A stretch of 64,000 bases of DNA from Aquatica leii (Eukaryota > Arthropoda > Insecta > Coleoptera > Lampyridae): NCBI GenBank assembly GCA_035610365.1, contig CM069436.1, forward strand, positions 35,781,117-35,845,116, in the 5' to 3' direction. The notes under the pieces are model-generated. The model was not told the origin of the DNA and made no database searches. It saw only the letters and a program-made list of their open reading frames with translations. Below are positions 60,279 through 64,000 of the stretch, piece by piece (position 1 is the first letter of the stretch; every line of letters begins with the position of its first letter). Both the position numbers and the translations under genes were made by a program.

Positions 60279-60360
60279 GGAAACCATCATCAAAGACTAG
60301 CAGACCGTTGTTTCGTCCTATTGGGACTCCTCAGCACTAGGGTACTCTGATGCAGTTTCC
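60279..60360 (-). ncRNA. Type I hammerhead ribozyme with minimal stem III
   Basis: A self-cleaving RNA motif on the minus strand. The conserved core is complete: CUGAGGA (60334-60328), stem II GUCC-CAAUA-GGAC (60327-60315), GAAAC (60314-60310), then loop AACG, GUC (60305-60303) and cleavage predicted after C at 60303. Stem III is only C-G next to the A-U core pair, with a 4-nt loop, as in the minimal hammerheads of Penelope-like elements and retrozymes. Stem I pairs CUAGUG with UGCUAG (two G-U wobbles), then a bulge, CAUCA with UGAUG, and the outer GGAAAC with GUUUCC. Stem II and its loop closely resemble the well-known schistosome hammerhead. No stop-gap mutation is seen in the core. Known relatives occur in the pseudo-LTRs of Penelope-like elements. 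None of that element is identified next to it, although Penelope-like debris lies elsewhere in the same region. Confidence 0.85.
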
Positions 60361-60489
60361 ACATTTACAACAAACAAATTCGACATAGAATCTAATAATA
60401 TACATATATAAATAAACATTTTGTTAAAAAAACGTTTATTAAAATTATAACTCTTGTTTAAAAAAAAATTAATGAATTGGAGGAACCTG

Positions 60490-61790
60490 ATAGTGTATTT
60501 ATGTAGGGCTCAATGTTTGTAAGTAGCAACCGCAAATCCCCACGAGTACTAATTTGTAGTCAGTTTCCTTTTTTTTGTGATGAGGCTCATAACGGCACTG
60601 AATTCGACCAAATAGAAAGACGGAAAAGCAATCAACAGCTTCTGTACAATAACCCATAATGCTAAATATAAAATTGGGATCGTTTTTGTAACCGGAAGTT
60701 GTCGTATCCTTAAATAACATTGGTTTCAGCTCTTCATTTGTGAATGATTCAATAAGTTGCTCCTGTATTAGTATGTATTCATCTGTATTTGTGCTCTGAG
60801 TTTAACTACTTACAAAAGGGTTTAACACCTAGTCGGGAATATCCAAGTAAAGAGTGTCTTCAAATATTTAGTTAAGGTCCGAATGAAGCGCCGTTGTGTG
60901 AATGAAGTGTTGACAATAAACAAACAAATCTTCATTTCTATTTTGCAATTTTGAAAAATTTTGAAACTGAGAACATTCTCCTTTTCCCAAGTTTTCTTGC
61001 ACAGCAAAAGTTTTGCAACAAACGCAGATATTACATTTTTAGCTTTGATTAAATTTAATTGTGTCACCATGTAGTTTCAAATGAGTCTCGTTAACTTTGG
61101 CAAATAGATCAGTCATATAAGCAATGTCATTTTCTGAGATAGTTAAATTGTCTTTACTCTCCAGGAATTCCAACACTGAATCAAGGAGCGACTAGAAGCG
61201 ATCCAAACATGCACTTTTAGATAACCTACGTACTTTAAACGATTATAGTCATCATCATTTTCCAAACAATGTTGAGCAGGTACTCTCTCATTTAGTGATT
61301 CATGCAAACGTTCACTAACAAGATTTTTTGCGACCAAACGATGTCAACGAATACAATGTACCGATAATACATTCGGTATAGGTTATGCCAAAAAACATCG
61401 GTGTCATTTTACCATTGCCAAAATACCGTCAGTACCAACGGAGTAGATAATTAGTCAAGGGTATAGCTTTTACAACAAACAATCTTTTGAATTCAGTAAA
61501 TAACTTTTTACATGTCGTATCAGTTTCCAAATATTTAGCAAATAACAATTTTTCTTCTTTTACAAATCTCACATAAGCTAAAAGTAAAGTTTCATTTCCT
61601 GGTAAGATTGATTTGTCAAGCTGTATAAAAAATTCAAATGTTTTTAAGTAGCGACGTAAACAGTCCCCCCACTGAGAACAATACTGTACTTCCACAAATG
61701 CATTGACTGTCAATGCATTTGTGGAAATACAGTAGAGTGTTCTCCCACTGCTGAAGAGTCCCAAAAGGGCGAAATGGGCGTCCAGTAGTT
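60490..61790 (-). pseudogene. hAT-like transposase remnant (ZBED5/SCAND3-like group)
   Basis: Minus-strand pieces in order: LRRYLKTFEFFIQLDKSILP, then LLLAYVRFVKEEKLLFAKYL and CKKLFTEFKR (61764-61429). Then a SLLDSVLEFLESKDNLTISE-like reading, ENDIAYMTDLFAKVNETHLK and LHGD (61190-61045), then decayed sequence, and near 60600 FSAVMSLITKKRKLTTN, the C-terminal dimerisation block. This is the domain order of the vertebrate ZBED5/SCAND3-type hAT-derived proteins and their insect transposon cousins. The central DDE part (61340-61430) is deleted, and frameshifts are frequent. Confidence 0.7.
61682..61734. repeat. Inverted repeat with a 3-nt loop inside the hAT remnant
   Basis: Arms 61682-61706 and 61710-61734 pair with one mismatch (61689/61727), separated by CTG. 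Weaker complementarity continues outside (GAGAAC near 61675 and GTTCTC near 61739). The left arm reads the transposase frame and the right arm is its inverse, so this is a local inverted duplication of coding sequence. Confidence 0.85.
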
Positions 61791-62530
61791 CAGTAGCATT
61801 TTCACATTAGCATTGACATTGTTACCTTACAATGTTTATACATCGCGATTGTAGCCCGCGGTTTATTCAAAACTTATTTGAATTACGCGGGTATAAAATC
61901 AACGTTTGTATCTCTATAGCCTATAGCAGTAATGGGCATTTATACACGTGTGTGAAGTTAGCAAGTTAATAAAGCACTTCTTATAATTCGGCACTTTTAG
62001 AATTTTTAGGTTCTTTTGTGCTATTAAGTACTTTATTTGTGTTGAATTGTGCCGAAAACATGTATACAACAATTGAAAAAATAAATATAAACAATAATTT
62101 GTGCAATGTTATGCCATTAAAACAAACTCAATATTGTTTCCTAGATAGACGATCAAAAAACTCAAACACAAAACATCAAATAACTATTATTACAACGCTT
62201 TTATCAAATCTGTTCAAACAGTACTAATTAAGCAGAATGCTGGATTGTGCTAAACGAGTAAAATAACTATTTCCTACGACGCTTGGTCAGCGAGTTTGGC
62301 TGCCTAATAAATGTTTTGAAAATGCCATGTTCAAAAGAAAAAGTACCATTTACATTAAAGAATTTCCATATGCACACGCCAATAAATTCGTCAGTTACTG
62401 AAACCCCTTTGTAACTTATTCTAATTGAAAAATTGACAATTGGACAATTTTCCTTATATTATAGTATTATCACTTACAGCTTCCCTGTCACCACAGGTAA
62501 GTATATATTTTAAGTCAACATCTTTAATTG
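61791..62530. other. Unassigned sequence between hAT remnant and palindrome
   Basis: About 740 bp, AT-rich, no gene recognised. A small GCCCGCGG...ACGCGGG patch sits at about 61854-61890. Confidence 0.45.
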
Positions 62531-62741
62531 ATTAAATTATTTTTTGGGTAAATGGTGTATATTTATTTAGAAATACAATTGCTAGCTTTCGAACTTTGTC
62601 TAAGTTCTTCGTCAGGCAAAAATTAAATTAATTTGATAAATTAATTTAATTTTTGCCTGACGAAGAACTTAGACAAAGTTCGAAAGCTAGCAATTGTATT
62701 TCTAAATAAATATACACCATTTACCCAAAAAATAATTTAAT
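62531..62741. repeat. Perfect 104-bp inverted repeat with a 3-nt loop
   Basis: 62531-62634 and 62638-62741 are exact reverse complements, separated by GAT. The sequence is complex rather than simple (it contains CCTGACGAAGAACTTAGAC and CGAAAGCTAGC), so chance is excluded. The words CCTGACGAAG...CGAAAGC resemble those found near Penelope-like element ends, but that link is weak. Confidence 0.97.
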
Positions 62742-64000
62742 AATGTTTTATGGTGAAAGTTTTATGTCTAAAATCTTTAATTGAATTTTCCATTTTTCAG
62801 CGTGTTTTTAGCACGAGGAAATTTGAATATTAACGACCTATGTGCTGGGATTAATTGGGAATTCCCGATATAAAATGAAGTAGAATGTTATAACATTTAC
62901 AATAAAAATTTTAGAAACTTATTAGAAAAGTATGTGTTTATTGGGTCTATCGGCATTAAAGAGTATTTACCTATAAAAAATTAATTATTTTGTATTGGTT
63001 TCTAATGGAATAGCATACAAATTCTATACGTATTTTTCTATGGAATTTCAATAGTTACGAGTAATTCCTAGGATAAAAACCTATATAAAAACTTATTGAA
63101 TCCAATTAAATAAAATCGTATTAGTTTCTATGTGGCATTTTTCATAGTATTTCATAGTACAGTCAGTATAATGACAGAGGCGACACACGATGTCATACTT
63201 TTTATTAGTTGATGAAGTCACGTGGTAAAATCCGCTATAAAAGTGCTTATTATTTGTTTGTTTACATTTAAGTTGACATTAAATTGTGCACTATTTTATA
63301 ATTTTGTTTGTAATTAGTGTATAACCATGTAAGTATTTTGAGAATGGTTTTACTTAAAATTGTAACAATAATGTGTTTTTCAGGTAGTCTGGGTATATTC
63401 AATTGATTTTCTATTAACAACGTACAATTTGTTTTAAACAGATTTCAAAATTTATTTTTGTTTATGCATAAACGTAATTGATTCCATGCTACGTATTTAT
63501 CAAAATCTTTAGATATAAGCTACGTGTTTAATGCAAGTTATTCATTTAATTCAGTCTTTTACTAATACAAAAACAGATTTATTTTTGAATCTTTGATCGT
63601 AGGGTAAGATGGCAGTCAGTGGGGAATGCCGGTCACTCCCATATCTAACATTCCCGCAATAATTGCACAAAAGTAAGTAACTTAATTATCAAGCACCGCC
63701 ATTTCCAATCACACGCAACACGTATTAGAACCGTTTAAGAGATTAGGTGTATTTTGTTATAGAAAATTGGAAATTTCAATGAAAGATAAGTTTACGATAA
63801 TTTATACCAATCAATATTTCTCTAATTGTCATTTGTTGCAAATTTATTAGTGTTTCATATGTGCTTGTTGGATTTTATGAAAGTTATTTACGTTCTTAGT
63901 AATCAACATAAGAACATGTTTGAGTGCATTTGGGGTTATGGAAACCATTAGAACTGACCGCTATTACCCCATATGAAAATATATCAGAATTATTAACTTA
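62742..64000. other. Unassigned AT-rich sequence at the right edge
   Basis: About 1.26 kb. It holds a block rich in TTCTAATGGAATAGC-like and AATTCTATA words (about 62995-63130) and a GC-richer patch at 63600-63680 with ATGGCAGTCAGTGGGGAATG, ending near a GTAAGT. No gene can be supported. Confidence 0.4.

Noticed and set aside
60230..60285. Possible MARS2 first exon reading YTNKIFTLFVYVS
   Set aside because: It only loosely resembles TTPIFYVN, lacks the proline, and overlaps the edge of the hammerhead stem.

Overview
This is AT-rich animal nuclear DNA, most likely from an insect. Two host genes support that: the last coding exon of a D1-like dopamine receptor that resembles fly Dop1R1, and six exons of a mitochondrial methionyl-tRNA synthetase (MARS2). 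The surrounding transposon families (BEL/Pao, Ty3/gypsy, mariner/Tc1, hAT, Penelope-like) are typical of insect genomes. A beetle is plausible, but the sequence alone does not settle the order. There are no bacterial-type operons, CRISPR arrays, or rRNA or tRNA genes that I can support.

Layout. 1-2957: 3' half of a broken BEL/Pao retrotransposon with its LTR. 2958-8075: non-coding DNA, presumably Dop1R1 intron or flank, with a mariner scrap. 8076-8698: Dop1R1 terminal exon (+). 9449-59697: MARS2 on the minus strand, convergent with Dop1R1. Its introns are either tiny (47, 59 and 61 bp) or enormous (about 13.5 kb and 35.0 kb). The 13.5-kb intron holds a nearly intact 1.5-kb mariner-type element with TA duplications, an AAGCTT-rich repeat, an internally deleted gypsy copy, a hAT fragment and a 5.4-kb gypsy element. 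The 35-kb intron holds a Tc1 fragment, a decayed Penelope-like reverse transcriptase, a three-unit tandem array at 28895-50769 (one unit of 6.0 kb, two of 7.9 kb), a KRBA2-type integrase scrap, a GIY-YIG scrap and a BEL/Pao fragment.

Upstream of the last visible MARS2 exon lie a well-formed hammerhead ribozyme (60279-60360, minus), a broken hAT transposase and three inverted repeats, one near 61.7 kb and two perfect ones at 16.1 and 62.6 kb. All three have 3-nt loops.

How it fits together. The only genes likely to make functional products here are Dop1R1 (G-protein coupled dopamine receptor at the plasma membrane) and MARS2 (charging of mitochondrial tRNA-Met). Everything else is mobile DNA or its debris. 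The most interesting signals are the hammerhead ribozyme, the young tandem array whose first unit preserves the empty site of a TA-targeting element present in the other two units, and the perfect short-loop palindromes. Several single-base frameshifts fall in homopolymers, so some damage could be assembly error rather than decay.
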